Assembly (NCBI GenBank): GCA_028023455.1
Contig: JAQFVV010006208.1
Coordinates: 9,032,963 to 9,096,962, forward strand
DNA length: 64,000 bases
Direction: 5' to 3'
Source of the DNA: Epiperipatus broadwayi
Taxonomy: Eukaryota > Onychophora > Udeonychophora > Euonychophora > Peripatidae
Below are positions 43,923 to 53,339 of the stretch, piece after piece. A model generated the notes under the pieces. That model was not told the DNA's origin. It worked only from the letters and a program-made list of their open reading frames with translations, and made no database searches. The position numbers and the translations under genes are program-made. Positions within the stretch are counted from its first letter, which is position 1, and each line of letters begins with the position of its first letter.

Positions 43923-44083
43923 AGCCTTGGCATATGACTATATAAGCTATTGAGCTTAGATTGAAAATATTATTGTTTTCAATTTCCTTCTCATAGTTTA
44001 GTAGTTAAGTAGAGATAAAAGGTGGCTGCTGGAGGGTTGCATTAGATCCTAAGATCTAGGTGCAGTGCTCTCAAATCCAAGGC

Positions 44084-44125
44084 TCCTCACTGATGAAGGC
44101 CACAAGCTAGAAACTAGTCTGGGGA
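44084..44125 (+). ncRNA. Hammerhead ribozyme, family A (right arm, intact core)
   Basis: Stem I TCCTCA/TGGGGA, core CTGATGA, stem II GGC/GCT around CACAA flanked by A and A, GAA, self-complementary stem III ACTAGT, cleavage base C. All core residues are present. The A-A step at the base of stem II is unusual for a hammerhead. Confidence 0.7.
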
Positions 44126-44297
44126 TATTAGATGAGTAGGCACTAGATAGAGATTTTATGCACAAATCTTCTGGCATCCATTGATTACTCTGGTTGGCAC
44201 AGGGTGGCACTACTGTATGGAGAGTTTGCCACTTTTAACATCTTTTGGAGGGATATAATCATAAACATATGACTAAAGACGTGAAAAAAAATCTGAT

Positions 44298-44513
44298 TCT
44301 CAAGATATGCATTTTGCACTGAACCAGCATTCATCGGTTGACCCAGACCATAAGATATACATTTCATGCATCAGTTGGCTCAACTCATGCTGAACCAGCA
44401 TTAATCAATTGGCCATACCACAAGATACACATTTCATGCTGAATCACCACTCATCATTTGGCCTAGACCACAAGATATGCATTTTGTGCTGAACCAGCTC
44501 TCATCAGTTGGGT
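44298..44513 (-). ncRNA. Four tandem hammerheads, family C
   Basis: Four consecutive minus-strand motifs at about 44298-44344, 44352-44413, 44421-44463 and 44471-44513 are joined by ACCACAAGATA-like linkers. Copies 1 and 4 have CCGATGA and CTGATGA cores, copy 2 carries an 18-base insert and a TTGATTA core, and copy 3 has ATGATGA. Stem II ATGCTG/CAGCAT is visible in copies 1 and 2. GAAA is kept in copies 2 and 3. No other cluster in the window repeats the ribozyme alone. Confidence 0.65.
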
Positions 44514-44724
44514 CAGAGCACAATTTTTTACACATAACTTTATCACTGTTCAGTATAAATATAGATAGCAAATTACTACAGTTTATTTAAAAAAAATTTT
44601 TTTTTTTTGCAGTACAAGCTCAGTATAAATATAGATAGCAAATTAGTACAGTTTATTTAAAATATGATTTTTTTTAATTTTTTTTTTACAGTACAGGCTT
44701 TTTCATACCTGCACTCATATATGT

Positions 44725-45100
44725 AATGTATAGGGGGTTGCATTCAGACTTTCACATGATTCTCAACCATCCATCCTATCTCATACTGCTGATACACTTG
44801 ATCACACACGTCGGAAAGATAAATAAACACCATTATATGTATTTCTTGCTAAACCGGCACTCATCAGTTGGTCCAGTATATCATCTCCACACATATATAC
44901 AATCCAAGCTCATCTTATATTATGATAGCCAATCTTCATACTTTAATGGACAGGCTTCAAACCATTCTACCCCACAATTCTTCATCCATCCATTTCATTG
45001 AAAATCTGATGATGGAAGGCTGAAAGCCATCTTAGTGCCAACCTTTTCATTCCATCCATGTTGACCACAAGTCACTCTGACCCCTCATGTATAGGACATA
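44725..45100 (-). mobile_element. Retrozyme-like element, family C, near full length
   Basis: About 375 bases from GTATAGGGGGTTGCATTCAG to CCCCTCATGTATAGGAC, with GTATAGG at both ends. Inside are a hammerhead, ACAATCCAAGCTCATCTTAT, TTTAATGGACAGGCTTCAAA and GAAAATCTGATGATGG in the order seen at 2082-2990. It has no protein frame. Confidence 0.65.
44826..44874 (-). ncRNA. Hammerhead ribozyme, family C
   Basis: Minus strand: stem I ACCAA/ATGGT (one mismatch), core CTGATGA, stem II TGCCGGTTTAGCA (TGC/GCA), GAAA, ATACATAT. Core complete. Confidence 0.7.
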
Positions 45101-45214
45101 AAATTTGATGTCAAACTTATTGCTCTCACAGCAATAGGAGTGGGAGGGGCAGGGGGAGGTAAGAATACAATCCATAATAAATGTTATAATAAACTATCAA
45201 GTGACTTTCCGTTC

Positions 45215-45585
45215 ACCTCCTAACACCAATAGACTGATCAATAACACCAAAGACAGGATCAAACCCGAATTCACCCCTCAAGTTGTGTACAAAATCACCT
45301 GCCCCCAAAAGAAATTGCATGGCAACATATGGAGAAACTAGAACTAACATTGCTACTAGAGTAGCTCAACATAGATACCTTTACAACAGAACTAAAACAA
45401 AGCTTGAAGCCAATTCGGTTTTCGTTGAGCATGAGAAAACCACTGGCCATGCTTTTCTACCCACCACAGCCAGTGTCATTTGCTCTGAAATAAACGACAT
45501 TAAATGTAAAGTCAGGGAAGCTTACTACATTGTAAGTGACCCAGCAACAATCAATAGAAGAGAGGCCTGCTGCATCTGCATATGA
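45215..45585 (+). pseudogene. PLE GIY-YIG endonuclease domain, one frameshift
   Basis: The first frame reads NRLINNTKDRIKPEFTPQVV then YKITCPQKKLHGNIW. After a one-base shift near 45318 it continues YGETRTNIATRVAQHRYLYN, VFVEHEKTTGHAF, NDIKCKVREAYYIVSDPATI and NRREACCICI with a stop. VYKI and YGET mark the GIY-YIG fold, and the Arg in ATRVAQH is the expected catalytic position. It is the most complete endonuclease copy of family D. A folded RNA motif follows 50 bases after the stop. Confidence 0.75.
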
Positions 45586-45634
45586 ATTTGCATAAAATTT
45601 GCATTAAAATCACAGTTCTTAACCAAATACAAGT

Positions 45635-45678
45635 CGCCATGAATATGGGACTATAAACTGTCCGGAAAGCGCTTGGTG
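45635..45678 (+). ncRNA. Family D structured RNA motif
   Basis: Outer stem CGCCA/TGGTG, junction TGAATATG, inner stem GGAC/GTCC around TATAAACT, then GGAAAGCGCTT. Both stems differ from the other copies yet still pair (CTA/TAG changed to CCA/TGG), the clearest covariation in the window. Confidence 0.6.
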
Positions 45679-46487
45679 GTAACTTTGATCATTTTACGTA
45701 CATTGAATAGCTTCATTATCTGTGCGCAGAGCACATATATATATATATTATCAAACACAATATTTTCCAAGAATATTATTTTACAAATGGCAGAGAAGTA
45801 GGATGGGGAATGAGTGGAATGATGGGTAGGTGGCGTGAATAGAGAGTTATTCTAAAAGAAATTAAATTATGTGCTACTGTTTAAAAAAAATACAAAAATA
45901 TTGCCTTATTCTGTTTAGTTATTTGTTGGAGTAAAAACAATAATCATAGGCAGATAATTTGCCCACCATTTTATGAAAATAATTTTTGAAAAAAAATATA
46001 TTGCGCATATTTTAAGATATCTATCTTACAAACGCAAAAATTATTCGAATCATTTAAAAGTCTAATATTGCATTTATCACTGCTTATGATTTTTTTTTTC
46101 AACGTAGAATACAAAATATTTTTATTTTAGCTATGGAAAAGATTTATTATTTTACATTATTCCCTAACAACAAAATGAGTTTCTTAATAGAGCAGTTTAT
46201 TTCATCCTGTATTTTTATATTGGACTATTTCCATCATCTAATATGTGTGTTGAATGTCTTTAGAAAAGTTTAATTTTTAGTTAAATATTCCAAATGCATT
46301 CAACTGTTAGTAATATCACAGCAAACAGGTTAGTATATGCACCAACTGTTAGTAATATCACAGCAAACAGGTTAGTATATGCACTAACTGTTAGTAATAT
46401 CACAGCAAACAGGTTAGTATATGCACAACGTTTCGAGAGGTATTTTTCTCCCCTCTTCTTCAGGTGTTGCTGGCCTGACCAGTGACA

Positions 46488-46570
46488 GTACTAGCATGGG
46501 ATTCGAACCTGGGTCCTTAGATTCTTGATTATTGAAATTTAAGGTAACGCTCTAACCAACTGAGCCATCC
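46488..46570 (-). other. tRNA-like segment with intron-like insert
   Basis: Minus strand: A box GGCTCAGTTGGTTAGAGCG, a CCTTA/TAAGG anticodon stem closing a 20-base loop instead of 7, then B box GGTTCGAATCCC. The 13 extra bases sit where tRNA introns occur. The same segment, with a different insert sequence, is in the copy at 49505-49875. It can supply an internal Pol III promoter. It is embedded in the element, and its 3' acceptor side is missing, so it is not a functional tRNA gene. Confidence 0.6.
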
Positions 46571-46605
46571 TGCCAAAGGCAACAGTATGTAGTAATTTCA
46601 TATAC

Positions 46606-47700
46606 TTATCTATGAGGTTCCTCCTGATTTCTCCACTTTTTCCTCAGAGCAAAGTTGATTAGTGGTTTCCATACATTATGTATAGTCACACTAGGTTGGC
46701 TTATGGGATTTTTTGCCATTGTCATGTGAGCAGCTTCTTTAAATTTTCTTCTTTGTACCTTTTCTTCTTTATCCAATATTTTTGTATTTTCCCAATTGAA
46801 CGTATGTTCATTGGTCCATACATGGTCTGCTACCTTAGACATCTGTTTTCTCTCTTCTAATCATCAGTTTATGTTCTTGCAAGCGCTTTTGAATGGGACA
46901 GCTGGTCTCACCAATATATGTTCTTCCACATTCACATGGTATTTCATAGATGCAGTTTTTCTTTCAGCATTTCAAGTTTAGGCTTTGTAGATGTTAGAAT
47001 TCCTCGTAGTGTGGTATGGCTCTGAAAAGCTGTTCTGATGTTATACTGATTGCAGATTTTCCTTAATTTGTCTGCTATTTTTGGAATGTATGGATACACT
47101 ACAGTACCAATAATTGTCTTTTCTCTTGATGGTTCTTTTTGTTGTCTGTTTAATGTTTTCTTAATAACAGCTGATGGATAACCATTTTTCTTAAGAGTTT
47201 GTTCTATATAGATCTTTTCTTTTTCCAAATCACCAGTTTCTGAACAAACTTCTTTTGCTCTGTTCCACAGTGATAGTATAACTCCATGTTTTGTGTTTCT
47301 GGTGTGATTAGATGTATAGGCTAGGTATTTTCCTGTATGTGTAGGTTTTTGGTAAACTGTAGTTTTGATTTTGCCATGAGGGAGTCTTGTTACAAGAACA
47401 TCTAAGAATGCCAATTTTTGTTCTTGTTCTGGTTCTATTGTAAATTTAATTGAAGGGGATATGTTGTTGATGTGTGTCCAGAAAGTTTGTAGCAATGCTT
47501 CACCATGTGGCCATACAACAAATGTATCATCCACATAGCGAAGCCAAACTTTAGGTGGATAAGGAGTAGTTTTTATGGCTGTGGTTTCAAGTTCTTCCAT
47601 ATAAATATTGCTAATCAGGGGAGACAATGGTGAGCCCATAGCCATTCCTTGATTTTGTTGGAAGAACTCTGTGTTATATTGAAAGTAGGTTGTTTTTATA
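46606..47700 (-). pseudogene. PLE reverse transcriptase plus GIY-YIG endonuclease, truncated
   Basis: The minus strand opens with YFQYNTEFFQQNQGMAMGSP, then LSPLISNIYMEE, WLRYVDDTFVVW (YVDD, catalytic aspartates), KLAFLDVLVTRLPHGKIKTT and VYQKPTHTGKYLAYTSNHTR. The frame (233 codons from 47645) stops at 46944. After a shift follows CIYEIPCECGRTYIGETSCP with IQKRLQEHKL, which is GIY-YIG with a CxC before it. After a second shift come SKVADHVWTNEHTFNWENTK and the rest to 46606. RT motifs 1-3 are missing at the 5' end. Polymerase before GIY-YIG endonuclease is the PLE order. Two frameshifts and the truncation make it inactive. Confidence 0.85.
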
Positions 47701-47810
47701 CAGTTGAATGCATTTGGAATATTTAACTAAAAATTAAACTTTTCTAAAGACATTCAACACACATATTAGATGATGGAAATAGTCCAATATAAAAATACAG
47801 TTAGAACACC

Positions 47811-48405
47811 ATCATCACAAACCTTCAGAAAAACAACAGTTTATTTCATGTTTATAATTTCAATTTTTCCACCACTATATTATAGATAAAAAAAAAATTA
47901 CTGAAGACCAATTCAATCATACTTTGCATTGGTTAATATTGTTTATGTAATTTAAGAAGACTATTTATTTATTATCTTAATCCTTTATTTAGCAGACAAC
48001 TTCAGTTAAGTGGATTTCCTCAGAAATTGTTATATATCAAAATTTCATCTAATTAAAGTGTCTAATTGTTCCAAAAGATGACGCGACAAGCAGCAAGTTC
48101 TTTTTTATGCTAGCATTTCCCCCTCCTATTGTACAAGTGTAAAATAAGATCTTTTAGCCAAGAGTTCAGCATCTGTTCTACACGCTATGAATTCAGCACA
48201 TCTTTGTGCTATATTATAACAGGGTAAACTGAAAAGATTACATAAAGAAAAATATGTTTGAGAAGTTTCTTAAACTGAAGAAATAATAAAACATTTTATA
48301 TAATTAAAAAAAAACATTTAGTAATATTGGGTAAATAAATCGGATAATCCAATTTTTTTTTAAACCCTCACCAATTTATAATTTACAAAATATTTATTAT
48401 GCAGG
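47811..48405. other. AT-rich DNA, nothing recognised
   Basis: No gene or element supported. Confidence 0.4.
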
Positions 48406-48655
48406 GTATATGAGCACAGACTTTCACATGACCCACCACTCTCCACACTATCTCATAACACTGATACACTTAAACACATATATGTGTGGAGATGGTAATC
48501 TGGACCAACTGATGATTGCTGATTTAGCATGAAATACGTATATTGATGATTATTTATCTTTTCAACATATACGTGTTCAAGTGTATCAGTGTTATGAGAT
48601 AGTGTGGAGAGTGGTGGGTCATGTGAAAGTCTGTGCTCATATACCCTATATATTA
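48406..48655. mobile_element. Foldback with hammerhead in the loop, family C
   Basis: Arms of about 78 bases (48410-48487 and 48572-48652) are inverted copies with few mismatches, containing AGACTTTCACATGACCCACC and TCTCATAACACTGATACACT. The loop holds one hammerhead. The outermost bases GGGTATATGAGC and GCTCATATACCC mirror each other. Confidence 0.75.
48502..48550 (+). ncRNA. Hammerhead ribozyme, family C (reference copy)
   Basis: Stem I ACCAA/TTGAT, core CTGATGA, stem II TTGCTG/TAGCAT around ATT, GAA, then the perfect eight-base palindrome ATACGTAT whose first A and last T are the conserved 15.1-16.1 pair, and A as the cleavage base. All residues needed for a type I hammerhead are present. 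A hairpin cannot form from an eight-base palindrome without a loop, so pairing between two molecules is expected. Confidence 0.8.
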
Positions 48656-48902
48656 CATATATAGACACAGATAAGCCTGTGTGTTTCAGTTATTAAAATA
48701 TTTATTGAAAACATTATTCATATTTAATTGTATTTATATATTGGAATAATCAATAAAGGAAATCATATAGAGCCAACCTTGCTTTTATGAGCTTGTATTT
48801 ACAAATATGTAATATAGAGAGCGTACCAATAGCTCAAACAAGCACTTAATTGATAAGTGCAGTAAAAGAAAATATTTAAAATCTCTATCTGGAATATTCT
48901 TA

Positions 48903-48950
48903 TCGCCAGACCAATTGGTTTCAAGCTTATGGCTCACATCAGTGAGGAGC
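48903..48950 (-). ncRNA. Hammerhead ribozyme, family B (left arm)
   Basis: Minus strand: stem I side CTCCTCA, core CTGATGT (A9 changed), stem II GAGC/GCTT around CATAA, GAA, the ten-base palindrome ACCAATTGGT, C, then TGGCG. Confidence 0.6.
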
Positions 48951-49370
48951 TAGAACATTCAGATACTAGATCTAAAATATCAACTCAAAACACAGCACTT
49001 ATTTGATATGTAATATTTAAGTAGAAACTCTGAAATTTTCAGACATGAAAATGTCTTTAACTTCAGCTATCTAACTTAAATAGCTATATTACATATTTGT
49101 AAATACAAGCTCATAAAAGCAATGTCACGCTATATATGACTTGTTTTATTGATTATTATAATTTTACCTTTAGGGCTTTGGCAATGCTAAGGCTATTAAT
49201 ATATGGTAGATCTGAATTTGGTTCAGTCCCATATAGCTATTTAAGTTAGATAGCTGAAGTTAATGACATTTTCATGTCCGAAAATTTCAGAGTTTCTACT
49301 CAGATATTATGTATTAAATAAGTGCTGTGTTTTGAGTTAATATTTTAGATCTAGTGTCTGAATGTTCTAG

Positions 49371-49417
49371 CTCCTCACTGAGGTGAGCCGTAAGCTTGAA
49401 ACCAATTGGTCTGGGGG
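49371..49417 (+). ncRNA. Hammerhead ribozyme, family B (right arm)
   Basis: Stem I CTCCTCA/TGGGGG, core CTGAGGT (position 7 is free, A9 changed), stem II GAGC/GCTT around CGTAA, GAA, palindrome ACCAATTGGT, C. Confidence 0.6.
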
Positions 49418-49504
49418 TAAGAATATTCTAGATAAAGATTTTAAATATTTTCTCTTACTGCACTTATCAATTAAGAGTTTGTTTAAGCTATTGGTATGCT
49501 CTCT

Positions 49505-49875
49505 ACATCTAATACAAGTATTGAATGTCTTTAGGAAAATTTAACTCTATTTAAATATTCCAAATATATTCAAATGTTAGTAATAGTTCACAGGTTAGTA
49601 TATGTGCAACGTTTCGAATGGTATTATTCTTCTCTCTTCTCCAGATGTTTCTGGCCTGACCAGTGACATTACTAGCATGGGAATCAAACCCGGACCTTTA
49701 AATTCTTGAATATTGAATTTTAAGGTAATGCTCTAACCAACTGAGCTAGTATTGTCACTGGTCAGGCCAGCAACACCTGAGGAAGAGAGAATAATACCTC
49801 TCAAAATTCTTGTGCATTTTGCTAAAGACATTCAATACTTATATTAGATGATAAAAATAGTCCAATATATAAATA
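49505..49875. mobile_element. Foldback element, family F, with tRNA-like centre
   Basis: Ends ATTGAATGTCTTTAGGAAAA and the mirrored GCTAAAGACATTCAATAC are inverted. On the minus strand the centre carries CTCAGTTGGTTAGAGCA (A box), an extended anticodon-arm region, and GGTTTGATTCCC (B box). The right end keeps AAAATAGTCCAATATAT. Confidence 0.65.
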
Positions 49876-50084
49876 TACCTAAAATACCATCATGAAAAAC
49901 CTTCAGGAAAACACTATTTATATTTAACTTTATAATAGTTCTACTACATTACTTATAACTATAGTTATTTTTTAGAGTATATACCCCACCTCCATTACAC
50001 TTCTTATTACATTTTTTCTCACAACTAGTAGATAAAAATGATATGTATCCCTCTGCACTTCATATTAAAAATCAATTATATGTT

Positions 50085-50585
50085 AATAATTTTTATTAGT
50101 CATTCATTAGACTAGAGATTATCCAATAATGAATATTTCTGTAGTGTAATTTTCACTACTCCACTATTGCACAAAGTAGGGATTGGTTTCTATCCACTTC
50201 TAACATCTTGTAAAAGGATGTAATCATACACATATGACCAAAGACGTAAAAAAAAATGTGATCCCCAAGATGTACATTTCATACTGAACCAGCACTCATC
50301 AGTTGATCCTGACCACAATTGCTTACATATATCTTTATCATTATTCAGTATATATAGACAGAAAATTGCTACAGTTTGTGTCAAATCTTGGGAACGACAC
50401 ATCTTTTTCATATGTCTTTGGTCGTATGTTTACAATTATGTCACTCCACAAGGTATTAAAAGTGGATAAAAACCAGTCCCTGCCTTATGTGAGAGTAGTG
50501 TAGAGATTATTACATTGCAGAAATATTATTCATTATTGGATAATTTCTAATTTAATGAATGACTAATAAAAATTATTAATATACT
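50085..50585. mobile_element. Family C subtype foldback
   Basis: GTTAATAATTTTTATTAGTC (left) and its mirror at about 50563-50585 mark the ends. Inverted CACTTCTAACATCTTG and ATATGACCAAAGACGT boxes follow inward. The left arm has a good hammerhead. The right arm has lost the ribozyme apart from ACACATCTTTTTCATATGTC. Confidence 0.65.
50260..50309 (-). ncRNA. Hammerhead ribozyme, family C subtype
   Basis: Minus strand: stem I GATCAA against TTGG with GATC further out, core CTGATGA, stem II GTGCTG/CAGTAT around GTT, GAA, the eight-base palindrome ATGTACAT, cleavage base C. Core complete; stem III differs from 48502 but is again a palindrome. Confidence 0.75.
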
Positions 50586-50773
50586 TCCATTAAATAGTTT
50601 GTGTTAAAGTTGTGAGGGCAGAAAATTTGACACACCAATTAAACTGTAGCAATTTGCTTTCTATATTATAATGGCCGGGGTGCTTCTGATCTTTATTTTC
50701 AATCTAGCTGTAGTTAGAAAATAATCTTAACCTGACTAATAATGCTTTTCTTTCCAGAGGGTGAATTTATTTA

Positions 50774-51043
50774 TTAATATGTGTGTCTCACTAAGCGGCT
50801 CCTTCCGTACGAAGTTTTCCCATGTTCTGAGTCATTCTCCCTTTTTAACGAAGTTTTCCCTGGAAGTGGGTCCTTCAAAAGGTTAAAGAAAGAACCGACA
50901 GTAAAACACGAATATATATCAATAAATTGAGATAATCCAATCCCTTCCAGCTTTAGCTTTCTTTCTGCATAGATTTCTACGTTTATGGACAACTGGCAAT
51001 TATAATGGTCGGGGGAAATGTGGAGTCTTACTGTATCTGCCAT
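50774..51043 (-). other. Unidentified open frame, 89 codons
   Basis: ATG at 51043, reading ADTVRLHISPDHYNCQLSIN and so on to TAA at 50774. The DNA has higher GC than the surroundings, and GGAAAACTTCGT-like strings repeat at 50806-50817 and 50849-50860. Not recognised; it may be transposon leader sequence. Confidence 0.2.
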
Positions 51044-51361
51044 ACAAGGGTGCCACCAGGCTATTGGAATCTGGAAAATTTATATAGTTGGCAGATACGT
51101 ACTGTTACAATCTAATTTTTACATATATATTTTAATCTGACCATCAGCCCATGCCACTAGCTCAGGGAGCAGCAGAGATAATAATATATAAATTCTTATT
51201 TAAAAATATTTTCAATATTAAAAAAAAATAAAAGAAGCCACTGCCAGATTAACAATACCCAGAAACATTTATTTTGCATATATAAACTTTAGAAAAATTA
51301 TATTTTAGTCTAACTTTTACTTTAGATTTTAATTTAAAATTTAACTTTTTATTTTAGAAGT

Positions 51362-51719
51362 TCGCACAGATGAATTTAATAATATTTTATTAGTGTCGAG
51401 TATGGATAGACTACATAGATTGCATTTGAAAAGAAAATATTATAACGCTTATTTAACCTTAGGCCAAAAGTTCGCAGTCAAACCAATGCCAATCTATCTG
51501 ATATATCGATGTATTCAATGCAGCATGAATACGACAGCACAATACCATACTGTCAGGATTGCACATCTGAACAGTATTGTTATAGAGAAGAATTCTCATC
51601 CACTACAGGAATGTTACATCTGTCTGGCAAGAAGAACAATAAAAAAAGAAAACTCCATAGGAAGGGATTGCAGTCCTTTTTGCCATCTTACTATCCCATT
51701 CCATAGGCTAAAGGGGTGA
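51362..51719 (+). other. Exon-like open frame of 118 codons, unknown
   Basis: Behind a TTTATTTTAG acceptor-like site the frame VRTDEFNNILLVSSMDRLHR through KFAVKPMPIYLIYRCIQC to a stop at 51719 is open, with composition and Cys/His content that look protein-like (CYICLARRT, DCSPFCH). A second frame over 51509-51706 is also open and Cys-rich (YCQDCTSEQYC), so a frameshift in an old coding sequence is possible. No domain is recognised. Confidence 0.25.
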
Positions 51720-53010
51720 TCCAAGGAACAGAGAATACGTCTGCTTCTGATGGTCATTAAGAAATGGGACTTATTTTGCACAAGTGTGGTGTATAATGTG
51801 ATCCTGCACGTAGTGGATCTTCATACTACATTTACTAATTACACCAATATATCCAATCAATTAACCCAATTTAACTATTGAAACAAATAACCTAAGATTA
51901 ACCCTCCCTTAATTAAACCAATATAACTTTACAAATCTATGGAGCCGTTCACGCCCGACTTAAATTTAACATGATTTAATAAAAAGTTTAGCTTAACAGA
52001 AAAGAAAAAAAAATCATAATAAACACTTAAAAGAACAGAAAAAATAAATTAATGGAAATGATTTAAAAAAAAATACATTCAATAAAAATAATTATTAATA
52101 AATAATTTAGTTTGGTCAGATAGGAATTTCTATTGCTATAATTTAAATACTGGGAAAGTTTTATACTTAGGGTTCATGAATTATCTAAAGTTCTTACGGT
52201 TTTAAAATACTGGAAAAGTTTTTTTTTAGCACTAAAGTTCATTAGTTAGAGTTCTTACTGTTTTAAAAAGTCTGTATTTTCTAGTTGCTTGTAATTTGGA
52301 AAGTGTTCATTCTCACGACGTCCTGAGGAGATCGGTATGCAGTTAGCCATTGGTCCTTTATTGGAGCTGGTATTTTATTTCTGGGCCCTGATGTCCTGTG
52401 GTCTGCAATATAGGAAAATGATTGGTCATTTCTCTTTCTCTTTTTTTTTCTTAGAAAAACTGAAGGGATTAAAAGTGCGTCCTTCAATCCCTTCTCCTTC
52501 AATTCTCCTCGCACTAACACATATAACACATCTCTCCCTTCACATTCTCTTTTTCTCAATTTATTTCCAAACTTTTCCTTTTATATTAAACTTTTGGATC
52601 AAGTGGACATTACATCATGATGATGATGATCCTTTCATTGAAGTCCGTTTTCTGAGGAATTTCTTTTATTGGCTATTCTGTTCCTATTGTTTTTTCTCCT
52701 ATCTGACCTTTAATTATACATTTTGAGATGCCCAAGAGCTAGTTTACTTTAACTAATTGAAAATAATCATTTCCATTTTACACAGTAGCATTAATTAAAT
52801 TTGTACATTCTTTTTAACGATATATTCTTATCTTTAAATCTTTACTGAAAATTTAGTTTTAAAATGCTTTTTTTTTCTTTAATAAAGTTTTCTTTTAATA
52901 ATTTTTCATCTGTGCGATTTTATATATATATACGAGTTTAAGATGACTTTTAATTTTCAATTTTTAATTCTTAAAAAAGTTTTTATTTGCAAACTTTTAT
53001 TTTTAATGTA
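51720..53010. other. No gene recognised; pyrimidine-rich part and AT repeats
   Basis: 51720-52260 is AT-rich. 52270-52740 is a C/T-rich block with an open frame of 129 codons (52337-52726) that I take as compositional, and a short GATGAT run at 52617. A (TA)n tract lies at 52922-52932. Confidence 0.35.
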
Positions 53011-53230
53011 TACCGAACAATGATAAAGATATGTGTAAGAGATTATGATCCGGGCCAATTGATGAGTGCTGGTTCAGCGTGAAATGTACATCTTGGCGAT
53101 CGTACATCTTTTTCACGTCTTTGATCATATGTTTATGCTTATATCCCTCCACAAGGTGGTAAAAGTGGATAGAAATTCCCTACTTTGTATGAGAGTGGTG
53201 CAGTGAAAATTACTACCGAAATATTATTTG
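53011..53230 (+). mobile_element. Family C subtype element, right half
   Basis: Hammerhead followed by CTTTTTCACGTCTTTGATCA, ATATCCCTCCACAAGGTGGT and GTGGATAGAAATTCCCTACT, matching 44243-44340 and 50200-50260 in reverse. Confidence 0.6.
53052..53101 (+). ncRNA. Hammerhead ribozyme, family C subtype
   Basis: Stem I GCCAA/TTGGC (five Watson-Crick pairs), core TTGATGA, stem II GTGCTG/CAGCGT around GTT, GAA, palindrome ATGTACAT, C. The stem I G-C pair differs on both sides from 48502 (ACCAA/TTGAT), which supports the pairing. Confidence 0.72.
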
Positions 53231-53339
53231 ATTATCTGCTGCTGTTTTTCTCTCTCAAGATTTGTATGTATACACAATAAAGATTGTTCTCCGCTAAAAG
53301 CAGATTTAACATGATATTGTCATTTCCATTCTGTTTCAA

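Larger units (their letters stand above)
43731..44229. mobile_element. Family A foldback with 13-bp target duplication
   Basis: A 499-base unit from ACATGATCAC to GGAGAGTTTGC is flanked by perfect CACTTTTAACATC copies (43718-43730 and 44230-44242). Arms carry hammerheads in opposite orientation. This insertion into an otherwise continuous element shows that the whole foldback, not a longer parent, was the integrating unit. Confidence 0.85.
43590..44700. mobile_element. Family C subtype element split by a family A insertion
   Basis: The left end (TAATAATTTTTATTAGTTCT to CACTTTTAACATC at 43730) matches the left end of the element at 50085-50585, which continues with TTTTGGAGG-type sequence; here that continuation resumes at 44243 after the family A foldback. 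Downstream are a tandem hammerhead cluster and a 70-base duplication of AGTATAAATATAGATAGCAA (44553-44697). Confidence 0.65.
46200..47810 (-). mobile_element. Penelope-like element, family F, with inverted ends
   Basis: The left end (TTGGACTATTTCCATCATCT, GTCTTTAGAAAAGTTTAAT) is mirrored at 47700-47800 (CTTTTCTAAAGACATTCAAC, GATGATGGAAATAGTCC). Between them on the minus strand are a decayed polymerase-endonuclease gene, a tRNA-like segment (46488-46570) and three tandem copies of a 41-base unit with GTTAGTAATATCACAGCAAA (46301-46425). This is the coding-competent ancestor type of the short family F foldbacks. Confidence 0.7.
48725..49505. mobile_element. Large foldback, family B
   Basis: AATCAATAAAGGAAATCATA and its mirror at 49110-49155, and a second mirror set of GCACTTAATTGATAAGTGCA (48844) with 49460, show nested inverted arms. 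The centre includes GCTATCTAACTTAAATAGCT in both orientations. Two hammerheads lie in opposite orientation. The right end joins a family F element directly. Confidence 0.65.
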
